In this document: positions 6,540 through 7,578 of the stretch, piece after piece | Layout: each line of letters opens with the position of its first letter | Position numbering within the stretch: position 1 is the first letter of the stretch | Source: an uncultured delta proteobacterium | GTDB lineage: Bacteria > Myxococcota_A > Bradymonadia > REDH01 | DNA: 7,578 nt | Direction: 5' to 3' | Assembly: GCA_903912275.1 (NCBI GenBank) | Contig: CAIWGR010000185.1 | Span: 1-7,578 of the forward strand | Program-made: the position numbers and the translations under genes | The notes under the pieces: model-generated | Database searches by the model: none | The model's input: the letters and a program-made list of their open reading frames with translations, nothing else | Told to the model about the DNA's origin: nothing

Positions 6540-6558
6540 CTGCCGCACCGGACGGCAG
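6540..6558. repeat. Second inverted repeat upstream of sufB
   Basis: CTGCCG (6540-6545) and CGGCAG (6553-6558) are perfect 6-bp arms, again with a 7-base spacer. Its centre lies 23 bases from that of the palindrome at 6516-6536, about two helical turns, and 22 bases before the sufB start. It could be a second operator half of different sequence, or an mRNA hairpin that affects sufB translation. Confidence 0.35.
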
Positions 6559-6579
6559 ATACCCTTGTGGCAGGTTCGC

Positions 6580-7578
<999 letters not shown>

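Noticed and set aside
6527..6565. A -35/-10 promoter for sufB (TTGGTC and TACCCT)
   Set aside because: Spacing is wrong and the -10 match is poor; only the palindromes can be supported here.

Overview
The window is bacterial DNA of very high GC content with tightly packed genes. It has two parts of opposite orientation that meet at a short divergent intergenic region (about 3738-3849). The host cannot be named from sequence alone. The L28 protein resembles, from memory, the cyanobacterial/plastid type more than the proteobacterial one, and several + strand genes lack a good Shine-Dalgarno sequence. I treat both as hints, not an assignment. I see no tRNA, rRNA, CRISPR array, insertion sequence or phage gene.

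Left part (1-3737, all on the minus strand, so read right to left): a three-gene, translationally coupled operon. First comes a secreted protein of uncertain function (3737-2460). It has a signal peptide, a middle that weakly recalls the SirB1/transglutaminase-core2 family, and a TPR-like C-terminus. Next is an M28-family zinc peptidase (2463-1219) with all metal ligands present and hydrophobic segments inserted between the first and second ligand. Last is an ALDH7 (antiquitin)-type aldehyde dehydrogenase (1219 to beyond the left edge), probably alpha-aminoadipate semialdehyde dehydrogenase of lysine catabolism. Stops and starts overlap (GTGA and TGATG), so the three are very likely co-transcribed. 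Peptide breakdown followed by amino-acid catabolism is a plausible but unproven theme.

Right part (3850-7578, all on the plus strand): sufS (cysteine desulfurase), rpmB (ribosomal protein L28), a compact solitary beta-class DNA methyltransferase, and the first 333 codons of sufB, which runs off the right edge. SufS and SufB belong to the SUF iron-sulfur cluster assembly pathway. Here rpmB and the methyltransferase sit between them, each with its own flanking signals: a candidate promoter before rpmB, a clear intrinsic terminator after rpmB, and a strong inverted repeat before sufB that could be a regulator operator.

No gene-free stretch exceeds 200 bp. The largest, 5074-5272, holds the sufS 3' end signals, a candidate rpmB promoter and the rpmB leader. 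I do not see an obvious new multi-gene system. The points most worth following up are the membrane insertion inside the M28 catalytic domain, the paired palindromes before sufB, the terminator lying just upstream of the methyltransferase start, and the degenerate SirB1-like secreted protein.
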